Notes: generated by a model from the letters alone, not told the origin. Shown: positions 33,440 to 44,391, counted from the stretch's first letter. The stretch: 64,000 nucleotides of DNA from Prorocentrum cordatum (GCA_963575745.1 CAUYUJ010016893.1:568842-632841); one strand, 5' to 3'. Translations and numbers: made by a program.

Positions 33440-35465
33440 GTCTGGCATTGGCCATAGAGCGCCCCCAGCTCAAAGGCTCAAGCAAGGCCAGCTGCCAAAG
33501 GCGGCCTCCAGCGCCGCCTTTCCCGCTCCGCCGATGCCGCTGCCGTCCAGAGGCCAGATAGTCAGGCCTGTCGCGGAGGGCAACACCCCCGCCAGGGCAT
33601 GCGCGCCCTCGTCGCCGATGCCGATGCCGTCCAAGAGCAACGTCTGCAGGTCGGGCATGGAGAGCAGCGCTCTGGCCAGGGCCAGCGCGCCGACGCTGCC
33701 GATGCTATTCTCGCCCAGGCACAGGAGTCTGTAGGCCAGGCATGGAGGGCAGCGCCCCCGCCGGGGCCTGCGCGCCGACGCTGCCGACGCCGTTAGGCGC
33801 AGCGTCTGCAGGCTGAGCATGAAAGGCTGCGCCCCCGCCAGGGCCAGCGCGCCGACGCTGCCGATGTTGTTCTCGCTCAAGCACTCAAGCACGGAGCCCG
33901 CAGGCTGGGCATAGGGGGCAGCGCCCCCGCCGGGGCCTGCGCGCCGTAAAACATGCCGATGTTGCTTTGGTGCCGCTCCAGCGTCTGCAGACCGGGCATG
34001 GAGGGCAGCGCTCCCGCCACGGCCCGCGCGCCGACGCTGCGGATGCCGTTTTCACTCAGGCACAGCGTTTGCAGGCCCAGCGCGCCCTCATTGCCGATGT
34101 CGTTTTGGTGCGGGTCCAATTTTGACAAGCCCCGTTCCTGCAGCGCCCCCGCCAAGGCCTCCGCGCCCGCAGTGCCGATCTTGCAGCCCTTAAGGTCCAG
34201 CTTCTCCAAACGAGCGCGCAGCCCCGCGGCCTGTTCGGGGGTCAAGGGCGGCATCCCCGTGACATGCAGCTACGTGGCGCCGCCCAGCTTGGGCAGGGCG
34301 TCGCCCTCCTTCGCGCCCGCAGGGCCGGTCCCGCAACCCTTCAGGTCCAGCTTCTCAGAAGGGTTCACAGCCCCGCGGCCTGCTCGGGGGTCGGGGGCGG
34401 CATCCCCGTGAAATGCTTCTCCGTGGGGCCGCCCAGCTGGGGCAGGGCGTCGCCCTCTTTGGCGCCCGACGGGCAGACCTTGCAGCCCGTCAGGTCCAGC
34501 TTCTCCCGGCGCGCGCACAGCCCCGCGGGCTGTTCGGGGGTCAGGGGCGGCATCTCCGTGAAATGCAGCTCTGTCACGCCGCCCAGCTGGGGCAGGGCGT
34601 CGCCCTGCTTCTCGCCCGCAGGGCCGACCTTGCAGCCCGCCAGGTCCAGCCCTTCCAGGCGGGCGCGCAGCCCCGCGGCATGTTCGGGGGTCGTGGGCGG
34701 CACCCTCGTGAAATGCATTCCGTCGCGCCGCCCAGCTAAAGCAGGGCGTCTGCTCTTGGGTGGCGGCCAGCTCCTGGAGCGCCCGCTTCCTCTCGGCCCT
34801 CTCGATGCCCGCCTGCTTCCCCATGGCCCCCGCGTCCGCCTCCGCCCGCTCGGCCCGGGCAATTGCTTCGGCGAGGAGATCTCTCGTCCTGCTCAGCTCC
34901 TTTTCGGATTCCTCGGGCTTGGCCTTCCACCCCGGCATCTCCGTGCTGCGAGCTTCACTTGCTTCTCTGGCCTTCTTCTTCCCGCCCTGCCTGCTCCGCG
35001 ATCAGCTCTTTCGCCCTCTCGCCGTCGCCCAGGCACTGCGACCGATGAGCGTAGAGCGCCAGCAGCTTGTCGTCCTGCGCCCGAAGCGCCGCCGCCTGCG
35101 GCCGCGGGCGCCTGCGCCGCGGCGGGCGCGGGGGGCGGCGAGGGGCCGGCCGCCGCGGGGTCCTCCCCGCGCAGCGCGCCGATGGCCTGCCTCATCCTGC
35201 GGATGTGCGTGGGGCCGGCGCCGGCGGCTGCCAGCCTGCCCTCCAGCTGCGTGAGCTCGTCGGCGGGCGCCTCCTGCAGGTCCTCCACCAGCTCCAGGCC
35301 GAAGCCCTCGAAGATGGGGCTCCACTTCGCGCCGTGGCCCGCGCGGAGGGCCCCGAGGAACGCCCCGACGGGGCCCTTCACGGCGCCCATTGTAGCGGCG
35401 GGCTGCCGCCCTGCAGCGGGAGACAGCAGCGCGAGCAGCAGCATCAAAACCGCCCAAAACGCCAT
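33440..35465 (-). pseudogene. Frameshifted signal-peptide/SAM-like/coiled-coil/LRR gene
   Basis: From the ATG at 35465, the minus strand encodes a hydrophobic start (MAFWAVLMLLLALLSPAAG), then a SAM-like helical domain (WSPIFEGFGLELVEDLQEAP ... GPTHIRRMRQAIGAL). After a frame change comes a charged coiled coil (~34935-34740, SEKELSRTRDLLAEAIARAE). After another change come ~50-residue repeats with LDLTGCKVCPSGAKEGD (34690-34270). Next are leucine-rich repeats of ribonuclease-inhibitor type (LQTLCLSENGIRSVGARAVAG, LQTLLLDGIGIGDEGAHALA), ending at 33470. At least four frame changes are needed. A diverged SL 60 bp upstream points to a retrocopy, so these are likely indels. LRR and SAM domains are typically protein-binding. 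No TSD or A tail was found. Confidence 0.65.
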
Positions 35466-35524
35466 GTTCGCTGTGAGACGGGCAGTCTGTGGCGCGCGCA
35501 GTCAGAAGAGCCACGTGTCTCGAG

Positions 35525-35545
35525 CTCGGGCCCACATGGCTACGC
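35525..35545 (-). other. Diverged relict spliced leader
   Basis: The minus strand reads GCGTAGCCATGTGGGCCCGA, matching the SL at 16 of 21 positions, including the block CGTAGCCAT. It lies 60 bp upstream of the ATG at 35465, where an SL would sit in a retroposed mRNA. Confidence 0.5.
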
Positions 35546-35615
35546 ACCCCATATTCCTGCTCCTCCTGCTCTTCCTGCTCCTCCTGGTCCTCCTGCTCCT
35601 CCTGCTCCTCCGCCT

Positions 35616-36390
35616 CTAACACGGAGGAGCTTGGAATAAAAGGATATCCGGGACCCAGCGGTCTGCCAGCGACGCGGCGCCCCCCGCAGCTCGCCCATGG
35701 GGCGGCCCATGGCGCGAGACATGCGAGGAGAGCGCCGGGCGCCGCGCGCTCCTTCCTAGCGGGCCGCCAGGCGCCCGGCTACTGTGATTGCCGCGAGGAC
35801 ATCCGCGTCCTCGCGGCACCGGCGCCGCAGCTCTGCCGCACCGCCCCCTTCCCATGGGGTGCCTGCGGCTGCGTCCTGAGCGGCGCGGGCTGCCAGGGAG
35901 CACGCCCCGAGGTGGCTGGCCGTCCACCGGGGCCTCTACGCCGCACCGCCGGCAGGGCGCCACCAGGCTGCCGCCGTGGGTCGTGAACCCGCCCTGGAGC
36001 CGCAGCTGCGCCCAGGGGCGGACGGCGTGGCGCACCAGGGCCAGGTCGCCGACCTCCGCCACGGCTGCGCGCGCCCCGTGCCGGGTGCAGCGCGCACTGG
36101 GCCGTGAAAGCCACTCGTCCTCTCGCGCCCGCAGGCCTGGGCCGTCGGCCTCGCGGAAGTATCGCCATGCCGCCCGCTTCCCCGCCGGCGCGCCGAAGGC
36201 CTGGGCATCCTGGGCGAGGGCGCCGCGGGCCCAGGTGGCAAAGAAGGGGATGCCGAGGTCGCTCGCGTACCTAGCTCGAGCGCGGCCGTCCACGCCACGT
36301 TTCCTGACACTCACGCGCTGCCCGCAGGACGCGGGCCGGGTGCGCCGACGGCGGCCGCGCCTGCGCGCGGGCGTGGAGGGCCGAAGGCGT
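35616..36390 (-). CDS. Hypothetical protein, partial
   Basis: A minus-strand frame ending at 35616 has protein-like composition in its middle (YASDLGIPFFATWARGALAQ, then AWRYFREADGPGLRAREDEW and LQGGFTTHGGSLVAPCRRC). The frame extends upstream to 36662 but becomes Arg/Pro-rich and doubtful beyond ~36390. Its last ~80 residues are also Arg-rich, so a frameshift or intron near 35930 is possible. It lies just 5' of the LRR pseudogene in the same orientation. I do not recognise the family. Confidence 0.35.
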
Positions 36391-36659
36391 GGCAGAAAGT
36401 GCTGGCGCTCAGCCTCCATGCGAAGCCGCCTTCCTGGAGGAGGGCGATGCGCGGTGCTGGTTGGGAGGGGTCCAGCAGCCGCGACACCTACCAGTCTGCA
36501 GTGGCGTCGACGCGGCGTCCCCAATCGCCACAGACGATGAGCAAAACCGCCCGCCGATGCTCCATGCATGGTCCATGTCCTGGCACCCTCGCGCCCCCTC
36601 GTGCCGACGCGCGGCGACGCTGCAGACGAGCTGGATTCCGCTCGCCAGCGGGACTCCTC

Positions 36660-37125
36660 CAACCTCCTCCGTCCTCCTCCGTTTTACTCCTCCCTATGTC
36701 CTCCTCCGTCCTCCTCCGCCCTCCTCGTCGCTTTCCCCCTCCTCATCCCGCAGGGGCAGGCGCGATCTCCAGCTCTACAACTCTGAAGATCCGCGGGCTG
36801 TCGGCGGCCGCCAGCTGGAAAAAAAACGATTGAGACTGCGCCTCGGCATCGTCCTCTTCCTTATCCTTCGCTCCTCATTCTCGTCCTCCTTATCCTCATT
36901 CTCCCCGTCCCCAGTGGTTCTTACAATGTAAGAAGCACTTCCCTCTCCTCTCGGCGGTCGCGGAGGGCAGGCGGCGGGGTGGGCGGGTTGGCTGGTTGGC
37001 TGGGCAACGGGGTGGCTGTTTGGGCTGGTTGGCTGACAGGCTGGCTGGGTGGCGGGGTGGCTAGTTGGGCTGGTTGGCTGGTTGGGTTGGTTGGGTTGAC
37101 AAGTTGAGCTGGCTAGGGCAATTGA
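36660..37125. repeat. TCC-rich tract and (GGTTGGCTGG)n repeats
   Basis: 36660-36770 and 36850-36915 are CTCCTCCGT-rich. 36960-37120 holds ~12-bp GGTTGGCTGGGTGGC units. It is noncoding. Confidence 0.8.
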
Positions 37126-37560
37126 TTTCGACACCCGAGACCTCCCCCAGGGCGCGTCGTGACCAAGAGTCCGAGAGGGATCCTCCAACCGTGGTGACAA
37201 GGGCCCCTGGGAGGCCCAACAATGCTACAACGCGTGAAGGGCGCTGGTGTTGGTACATCGGAAGAACAGAAGACAACATACACATACACTTTCGGAGGTC
37301 CGCGCGGACCATCGCATGTCAATGTGTATGTAGCTCCTCCTTCTTCAAATATGTTCATCCCTGGCCCTCCCCACACAGGTTCAGCAATGCCAGTGCTGAT
37401 AAGAGACAATGAAGGACAACCAGACGGCTAGTGGCAAAAGTTCACCGTGAGGGCGCATCAGCCCCAACCTTCACGAGATTGCGCGCTGCAACCAATCAAA
37501 ACGGCGTCCTGGACGCATGGCATCGAACGTTGGCGCGAAGCCTGAGCCCCGTTTGAATTG
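37126..37560. other. No firm gene; palindrome at 37271-37331
   Basis: ACATACACATACACTTTCGG, GGTCCGCGCGGACC and CATGTCAATGTGTATGT form a ~60-bp imperfect palindrome with a perfect 14-bp centre. The minus strand has a protein-like frame across 37409-37190 (GGPGMNIFEEGGATYTLTCD), and the plus strand is also open. Neither is recognised. Confidence 0.4.
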
Positions 37561-37848
37561 ACCCCCGTCTCTTCAGCTCCGATGCTGGCTCGCATGGCTG
37601 ACCCTGGGGGGACCCGCCTTGCAGAGAAAGGAGATGCTGAAGGGCAGGAACGGCAGGGAGAGCAGGCCATACAGGACCTGTGCGGCGGGGGGGGGGGGCG
37701 GTCCCCTCCCAGCCCTCCTCTGGTGGGGCCCTCGCCTCGACTAGGCACTCGTTGCTTCTCCCTCCTTTCGCCCTCCCCCTCCCTTCCTCTGCGCTTCTTC
37801 CTCGTCTCTCTTCCCTCGCAGCACGGTGTGGGCATGGGAAAATTAAGG

Positions 37849-37993
37849 AACCCTTGGATCAGGAATCCAGGGTCTGAAACCCGGTGGAACACCGATTGAG
37901 GCATGGCCATGGGTATCACCGCCGCCCTCGTCAGATATTGAGTCCTCAAGGATCTGAAGCCTCCTGAAGGCATTCCCGAACGAACGCCCCTTC
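37849..37993. repeat. Dispersed repeat, copy 2 (partner at 1585)
   Basis: AACCCTTGGATCAGGAATCC, then GGAACACCGATTGAG, GATCTGAAGCCTCC and CATTCCCGAACGAACGCCCC follow the order seen at 1585-1738. Confidence 0.7.
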
Positions 37994-37994
37994 T

Positions 37995-38400
37995 GGTACC
38001 GGGGCGCTGCCAGCTTCGCCTCCTCGCCTCTTCGCCTTTCCTCGCATCGCTTCTCTGGACACTTTCGTGGGTTCGTGAGGGGGGGTCTTCCCTAGGCGCT
38101 GCCAGTTGCGCAGCTGTCGCGATCTTCGTGAGCTCCTCGGGGATCCAGCGGGGTACAGGCTTTTCCGGATCGAAGCTAAGTATCCACTCCCAGAGCTCTG
38201 CCAACTGCGACACGGTCGGCTGTTTCGTAAGCTTGTGCTCACGTGCAATCCAGCGAGGTACCCGCCGAATTCCGATCCCAACTAGATTACTGGCCTTCCT
38301 AGGCGCTGCGAATTGCACACCTGCTGGCTCTTTCGTGAGCTCCTGTGGGGTGCAGCCGAGGGCGACCTCGTCCCAACAACCCAACCTACCGTGCGGACGC
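37995..38400 (-). repeat. ~90-bp degenerate repeat, about four units
   Basis: Units contain CTAGGCGCTGCCAGTTGCGC, then CGATCTTCGTGAGCTCCTCG, then a GGATCCAGCGGGGTAC-like end. The minus strand would encode a ~30-residue motif (VPRWIPEELTKIATAAQLAA). Similar words occur at 380-560 (plus strand) and more weakly at 39280-39480. Whether it was ever translated is unclear. Confidence 0.55.
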
Positions 38401-38449
38401 GGCCGCGCGAAACCCTCGCGAGAAGACCCAGCACTGAAAGCCCGCACGC

Positions 38450-38686
38450 GAGATGCCAGAGGGGCGGAACCCAGAGCACCCTGAATGAAGGGGCCCTGGG
38501 ACACACAAATAAATACACACACAAAAAAACATGTTCCCCATATTTTCCCATATTTTCTGGGTTTCTGTCTTCCCCCCCAATTCCCATATTTTCCCATATT
38601 TTCTGGGAATCGAGGATTAATTGTGTCTGTGTGTTTTTTGTCCCTCCTGAGAGATGCCAGAGGGGCGGAACCCAGAGCACCCTGAA
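38450..38686. mobile_element. 165-bp ATTAATTGTGTCTGTG element between 36-bp direct repeats
   Basis: A 36-bp word starting GAGATGCCAGAGGGGCGGAA and ending CACCCTGAA stands at 38450-38485 and, identically, at 38651-38686. The enclosed 165 bp begins TGAAGGGGCCCTGGGACACA and ends TGTGTTTTTTGTCCCTCCTGA. It is the same element as 25355-25526. The duplication is unusually long for a TSD. It is noncoding. Confidence 0.85.
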
Positions 38687-38853
38687 CGCAGCAGCTTCTG
38701 AGACGGCCGCGGAAAGTCACCGCGCAGCGCGCGGAGCCAGGAGACCAAAAGGACCCCTCACGGAAAAAACAGTCGACTCTTTGACGCGCGTCCCCAGTGT
38801 ATGAATTTCTCTCCCTGGGCGATCTCTGGCGGCTCCGGGAGGTGGATATTGGC

Positions 38854-39012
38854 TACCTACCAGACCACCCCAACCCAACCCGAAGACCCGAATTTCGGGT
38901 TGGGGGCGGTACGGGTTCCATGTGTGTTTTCTCAATGTTCCCCGACCCCCCCCCACTGGAAATGGAGGTCAAATTGAGAACTTCGAGTTGGGGTGGGGTG
39001 GCTTGGTGGGTG
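38854..39012. mobile_element. Foldback element, family F2 (CCAACCCAACCCGAAG), copy 1
   Basis: TACCTACCAGACCACCCCAA then CCCAACCCGAAG on the left pairs with GAGTTGGGGTGGGGTGGCTT then GGTGGGT on the right. The interior GACCCGAATTTCGGGTTGGG and CCCCACTGGAAAT(C/G)GAGG are shared with 51875-52039 and 52915-53074. No TSD is visible at this copy. Confidence 0.88.
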
Positions 39013-39029
39013 GTGAGATATGGAACGCG

Positions 39030-39500
39030 ATCTTATCCTGGTCTCCCCCACTGGGTGATGTGCCACAACTGTGCAGCGGCCTGGGAGCTTCCGCGGCGTG
39101 CGGCCTCGAGCGGGTCCAGGCGAAGGCCCCTTCCGGGGCGCTGCCCACGCCTGCGCAAGCGCGGTCGCTGCCGTGACCTGGCAGCCCGCGGCCGGTTTTT
39201 CGAATCGTCATCCCGGGCGCCGCCGCGTGAACACGACCCCCGGTCATCTCTTCATCGTCATCCTCCATTAGGGAGGTCCAGCGGGGTGCGGTCAGATTCG
39301 GAACCCAAGCTGTCACTCCCTGCCCTGGGTGGTGCCACAGCTGCTCCACTGCCGTCACTCTCGCGAGCTTGCGGGGGGTCCAGGGGAGCGCTGTCATATC
39401 CAGACCCGTGCCTGCGGCAAATCCGACACCGTGCCAACGACGCAGTCCGCGTGCGATCCCTCGAGCACCGCCGAGAAAGCCGCGACACGTGACACCTCTC
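39030..39500. other. No firm gene; weak ~90-bp repeats
   Basis: GC-rich sequence with GGGGTCCAGG(G/C)GAG and GTCCAGCGGGGTGCGG words loosely like the 37995-38400 block. Minus-strand frames are open but unrecognised. Confidence 0.4.
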
Positions 39501-39639
39501 GTCTCCACTTCTTGTGAGGATGGGGCTGCAGTGAACTCCTGAGTGGCAATGTGATGGGGTCCCTTGAAGACCTCTTCGGAGTTTCTGGAGCCCTCCTCAG
39601 CCGTCTCGTAGCCCTCCGGATCCGTCTTGAACAAGTTTA

Positions 39640-40395
39640 GCCGTCCGGGGGGTATCGTGGGACAGGCTTGGGGTCCTCTTGTGCCGTCGCGGGGCCTCCT
39701 TGAGCCGTGTTGGGTTCCTCCAGAGCCGTGTTGGGTTCCTCTACAAGCCTTTTGGGGTCAGCTTAAAGCTCTCTTGAAGCTGCATTGGGCAGTCTGCGGA
39801 CCCTCTTGGGGCTCCCAGGTGTTCCCTGGTGGGCCTTGGAGGACTGCAAGTGGAGCGACATTCGACCGACGAGGTGGAAGGAGAAACCTTGGAGCCTCTC
39901 GGGAGCCTGTTGGGACCTATGGGGCGTTTCCTAGGAGGCTTCTGGATGCCTCTTGAAGCAGTGTTGGGCCATCTTGGCGGCCCTGGTGGTCTTCCTGGGA
40001 CCTCTTGGGAACCCTGGAGTGCTTCGGAGAGCCCCAGGACGTCGCCGGCCCGCCAAGGGAGCCTCGGGAGAGAGGGCCGGCACACGCGTTTCGACAGGCG
40101 CGTGTGGAAGCGCGCGAGTGTAGCCCGAATGTTAGACTGTGATGCGGACTCGTGTGATCGGCGCATGCCAGATCCACGCGGATGCACCGCGTGGTGAAAT
40201 GAGAAGGCCCTGCGACGGCCCGAGAGGGCGCCAGGACGGCCCCACGACGCCCCCCAGGCACCCACCATACGGCCCAAAGGGCCCCAAGACGGCCCACAAG
40301 AGCATAAGAGGGCCCCGAGATGGCCCAAGAGGGCCCAAGGAACCCAACAGACTGCCTCCCAGGAGGCCAAGACAGGCCCAAGACTGCCCAAACGA
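39640..40395. repeat. CCCAAGAGG-type repeats in both orientations
   Basis: 39640-40040 carries GGGGTCCTCTTG and GGCCTCTTGGGA units, and 40200-40395 carries GGCCCCAAGACGGCCC units. The two face each other across ~160 bp of unique DNA containing GTGTGATCGGCGCATGCC, so the region could fold back on itself. Confidence 0.65.
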
Positions 40396-40399
40396 GATT

Positions 40400-40420
40400 C
40401 GTCCGCATCATCATCAGCAC

Positions 40421-40504
<84 letters not shown>

Positions 40505-40524
40505 CATCATCCTCATCCTCATCC

Positions 40525-40562
<38 letters not shown>

Positions 40563-41735
40563 TTCATCATCACCACCAGCAGCAGCATCAGCATCAACAT
40601 AAGCATCAGCATCATCATCACTATCACTATCACTATCATCATCACCAACATCATCAGCATCATCCTATTCATCATCATCAGCATCAGCATCAGCATCAGC
40701 ATCAACATCACTAGCACTATCATTATCTTCATCATCAAACTCATCACCAGCATCTGCATCATCAGCATCAGCAGCAGCATCAGCAGCAGCATCAGCATCA
40801 GCATCCTCAGCATCATCAGCATCGTCACCATCATCAGCATCAGCATCATTATCATCATTGTCATCATCATCATCATCGTCATCATCCTCTTCATCACCAT
40901 CAGCATCATCATCACGATCACTAGCATAATCGACATCATAATCAGCAGCATCGTCAGCATCAACAACATCGTCATCATCATCAGCATCATCAGCATCATC
41001 ATCAGCATCAGCATCATCAGCATCATCACCACGATCACTATCATCAGCATCACCCTCAACCTAATCAGCATAATCGGCATTATCATCAGCATCATCACCA
41101 GCATCAGCATCCACACCATCATAAACATCGTCATCATCATCATCATCATCATCATCATCGTCGTCATCATCATCATCATCAGCATCATCATCATCATCAG
41201 CGTTATCATGATCATCATCATCGTCATCATCCTCTTCATCACCATCAGCAGCAACACACGAATAGTAAGAGCAATAAGAATAGCAAACCAAATTCAATTA
41301 TTATATTTAGCAATAACAAGAATAGCAATACTAATATTAAGAAGCATCATCATCAGCAGCGTTATCACAATCATCATCGCCAGCATCATCATCATTATCA
41401 ACATCAGCGTCGTCATCATCATCAGTATAATCATCGTCATCGTCAGCATCATCATGACCATCGTCTTCGTCATCATCATCGTCATTGTCATCAGCATCAT
41501 CATCACCATTTTCATCAACATAAACATCAACACCACCAGCATCATCGTCATCCGCATCCGCATCCGCATCCTCATCGTCATCCACATTATCATCTGCATC
41601 CGTATCCTCACCATCACCCTCCTCATCACCACCATCGTCATCATCGTCATCACCATCATCAGCTTCACCCTCGCCATCATCATTGGCACCGTCATCATCA
41701 GCGTCAAACCATTATCGTCGTACTCAGCGTCATCG
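40400..41735. repeat. Imperfect (CAT)n/(CAG)n tract, 1.3 kb
   Basis: Starts as pure (CAT)n for ~100 bp, then becomes CATCAGCAT-type sequence with scattered substitutions. Around 41280-41340 is a short AT-rich non-repeat. Poly-Ile, poly-His, poly-Met and poly-Asp frames across it are artefacts. Confidence 0.95.
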
Positions 41736-41749
41736 TCTATCATAAAGCT

Positions 41750-42060
41750 CCGGTGAGTCCGCGGCGGAGGAGGGCGGCGGAGCCGACCTGCCCTGTGAGA
41801 GGACGGCCTACGAGGCGCAAGGTCTGCCATGTCAGCTCTGCGGTGCAGGCTATGCGGCCGCCCACGGGGCGCCGGCGGGGGGCCACGAGCCGCGCGGCGA
41901 GCCCCCGACCGGCCCACGCAGCGCACGGGGCGCCCACGAGGCGCCCACGCGCGGCCACGAGCGGCGACGCAGCGAATCCTCGACGGGCCCACCGAGCGCA
42001 GCGTGCGTCCACGAGGCGCCCTCGGGCGGCAGCGTGGCGAAGCCTCTCGGCAGACCGACC
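41750..42060. other. GC-rich degenerate repeats, no gene
   Basis: Words such as GGCGCCCACGAGGCGCCCAC recur irregularly and loosely resemble 47090-47640. No recognisable protein. Confidence 0.45.
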
Positions 42061-42099
42061 CAACGACCGAAAACCGAACTCGAATCCCCTAAGCACATG

Positions 42100-42597
42100 C
42101 ACAGCTTGGTGAGCAATGAGTGGATCTAAAGATAGACACATACACATACATCCGTACATGTATACATATATACATACATGTTTACACACATGTAGTTACA
42201 CAGGTGTGCTTACGCACACTCCCATATATGGTCGAGGGTTTGAGCCCCCCCCCATGCTAATGCCATTGCGCCCCCCCCCCCCCCCCGCGCGATGGTCCCC
42301 CCCCCCCCTGCCCCTCAGGATGTGGTGTGGGTGTGGTGTGTTGCTGTGGGTGTGTGTGGGGTGACCCAGTGTCCTCCCCCCCCCTCCCCCCCTGTGGGTG
42401 TGGTGTGGGTGTGCGTGTGGCTGTGATTGTGGCGTCATGCTGACGTGCTTTCGGAAAGCTCCGGTGCTCGACGTCGTCGCCGCCGCCGCCGCCGCCGCCG
42501 GTGCCGTCGACGTCATCGTTGTCGACGTCATCGTTGTCGTCGTCGTCGTTGTCGTCGTCGTCGTCCGTCGTCGTCGTCGTCCGCCGTCGTCCGTCGT

Positions 42598-42647
<50 letters not shown>

Positions 42648-42659
42648 GTCCGTCGTCGC

Positions 42660-42690
<31 letters not shown>

Positions 42691-42970
42691 TTCGTCGTCC
42701 TCCTCCTCCTCCTCCTCCGCCTCCTCCTCCTCCTCCTCCTCCTCCTCCTCTCTCCTCCTCACCCCCCCATCCCATCTGGGGGGGGGGCCGAGGACCCTGG
42801 GACCCATCCCATCGGGGGGGCGTGGGGCCCGTGGGCCTGGAACCCGCGATCATATATATATATATATATATAGATACACACCTGTTATACACATGTGTAA
42901 ATTCATGTATATGCATGTATGTGGATACATATATATATATATATACACATGTGTGCGCGCGTGTGTGTGC
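42100..42970. repeat. Cluster of simple repeats
   Basis: In order: CATACATA-rich (42130-42200), poly-C (42247-42310), GTGTGGGTGTGG (42318-42420), (CGT/GTC)n with CCGCCGCCG (42468-42690), (TCC)n (42698-42755), (TA)n (42853-42871) and (TA)n with (GT)n (42930-42970). Confidence 0.9.
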
Positions 42971-43013
42971 TTGCGAGCGTGGGCCCCAACAATAAAGGTA
43001 TTGCACTGTAGGA

Positions 43014-43110
43014 GTGCAAACTTGGTGGTGCAAGCTATGCTGTACTAAGCCACGTCGTGCGGTCTACGTGGCGCAAGGCACAAGCTATGTGGTGTCAGCG
43101 TATGGTGCAC
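43014..43110. repeat. GGTGCAAGCTATG repeats
   Basis: Diverged ~15-bp units such as GGTGGTGCAAGCTATGCTGT and CACAAGCTATGTGGTG, the inverse of the array at 27215-27475. They form the left flank of the retrogene insertion. Confidence 0.65.
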
Positions 43111-43113
43111 GCT

Positions 43114-43129
43114 ATGCCACACAATCCAC
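43114..43129. repeat. TSD of membrane-protein retrogene, 3' side
   Basis: ATGCCACACAATCCAC is identical to 44462-44477. It is followed by T6 on the plus strand (43130-43135), which is the A tail of the minus-strand copy. Confidence 0.85.
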
Positions 43130-43458
43130 TTTTTTGGCGTGGACACTGTTTGCTGCGTCAGGCCGGCGCTCAGGACCATCCTCCAGGGGTCGGCGCACGC
43201 TCGAGTGGGGCGGCACTTGTAGGCAGGTCTTTACGATTGAAATGTTCGCTCATCTTCGAGGTCATTTCAGAATCGTCTCTGCGTTGGGAAGGGGAAGGAG
43301 GCAGGATCGGAGAGATAGACGGAGGGGGGGGGAGGGGCGGGGAGAGGAGGAGGAGCGGCACACCCTTAGAAAATTTGCCAGGCCGCGCGGAGACGGCGCG
43401 ACCCTACGGGGACAGCGGCGACTTCGGCGAATGAGGCCTGGGTAGCGCCTGCCGCGGC

Positions 43459-44391
43459 TCACAGCACGACCTCGAGGCGCGGCACGCCGCTGTCGCCGCG
43501 GGCCAGTTGGACCTGGGGCAGCCCGAACCTGCGCCGCAGCGCCGAGGGCCCCAACGCCGCCGCGGCGGCGAGCGTGAGCGCGAGCGCGCAGCACGCGGCC
43601 GCCCGCGGCCCCGCGGGGGCGGCGGCGCCCGCGCCGGACAGCAGCAGCAGCACCGCGGCCAGCGTGGTGAGCGCGTAGGCCAGCGCGCCGACTGTCTTGT
43701 GGTACTTGATCAGGAGCGCCTTGCCGCGCACGGGCGAGCCAAAGTGCCGGGTCAGGTACCACTTGACCGGCGCCGGGTACCCCCTCGGCCCGAAGATGGC
43801 CCCCGAGCCGTTGGCGCAGGCCCAAGCCGTGAAGAGCACCGCGGCCATGGCCACCGTGCGCGGCCCTGCGTCCGCGAGCGGCAGCCCCCTGGCCGCCCCG
43901 TAAATCAGTGGCCCGAGAGACGCGGCCGCGAGGGCGCCGTGGGCCCAGAACAGTACCAGCCGCCGCCTGTGGTGCAGGCCCTGCGTCGCAGCCGCGGCCG
44001 CGAGGGAGACGGCCGCACATTGCAGGGCGGCCGAGGCGCTGAGCCAGACCAGCCAATGCTCGGCCGTGTGGGCGGCGCTGGGCCGGAGCCACGGCCGCGG
44101 CAGCGGGCTGGTGCACGCCAGCACCGCTGCGACCGCGGCCGCGGCCGCAGGAGCCACCACACGCAGGGCGCGGTGCAGCGGCGTCGATGGCAGCTGGCCG
44201 GGCGCGCGGCCTCTGGCACGCCGCAGTGCGCCGGCGGGGCACCGCCGGCTCCTGCCCCGTCCGCGGGCAGCAGCGCCCAGGCCGCAGGGCGCCGCTGGCG
44301 CGCCAGCGCCCGAGGCCCACTTCGCCGCGGCAGGGCGCGGGATCGCAAGTGCCCGCGGCGTAGCCAGCGCGGCACCGACGGTCATCGCCAT
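43459..44391 (-). CDS. Multi-pass membrane protein, retrogene with intact ORF
   Basis: From the ATG at 44391 (first in-frame Met, MAMTVGAALATPRALAIPRP) to a stop at 43459, 310 residues. The frame is open ~40 codons further upstream, but that part lies outside the inserted unit. The N-terminal ~75 residues are Ala/Arg/Pro-rich and could be an organelle-targeting region. About five or six hydrophobic segments follow (VVAPAAAAAVAAVLACTS, LVWLSASAALQCAAVSLAAA, LVLFWAHGALAAASLGPLIY, MAAVLFTAWACANG, TVGALAYALTTLAAVLLLLS, AAACCALALTLAAAAALG). His residues near helix ends (AEHW, FWAHG, KYHKTVG) are reminiscent of cytochrome b561-type or DUF4079-type proteins, but this is only a resemblance. The unit 43130-44461 is a retrocopy by its TSDs and A tail. 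The uninterrupted frame suggests it is young or under selection. Confidence 0.65.
   Translation of the reverse strand: MAMTVGAALATPRALAIPRPAAAKWASGAGAPAAPCGLGAAARGRGRSRRCPAGALRRARGRAPGQLPSTPLHRALRVVAPAAAAAVAAVLACTSPLPRPWLRPSAAHTAEHWLVWLSASAALQCAAVSLAAAAATQGLHHRRRLVLFWAHGALAAASLGPLIYGAARGLPLADAGPRTVAMAAVLFTAWACANGSGAIFGPRGYPAPVKWYLTRHFGSPVRGKALLIKYHKTVGALAYALTTLAAVLLLLSGAGAAAPAGPRAAACCALALTLAAAAALGPSALRRRFGLPQVQLARGDSGVPRLEVVL

Noticed and set aside
37458-38720. 420-codon minus-strand ORF
   Set aside because: It crosses a dispersed repeat, the 90-bp degenerate repeats and the 165-bp element, and has no domain.
40320-41756. Very long open frames of poly-Ile, poly-His, poly-Met or poly-Asp type on both strands
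   Set aside because: They are translations of the (CAT)n/(CAG)n tract. The period of three removes stops in several frames at once.
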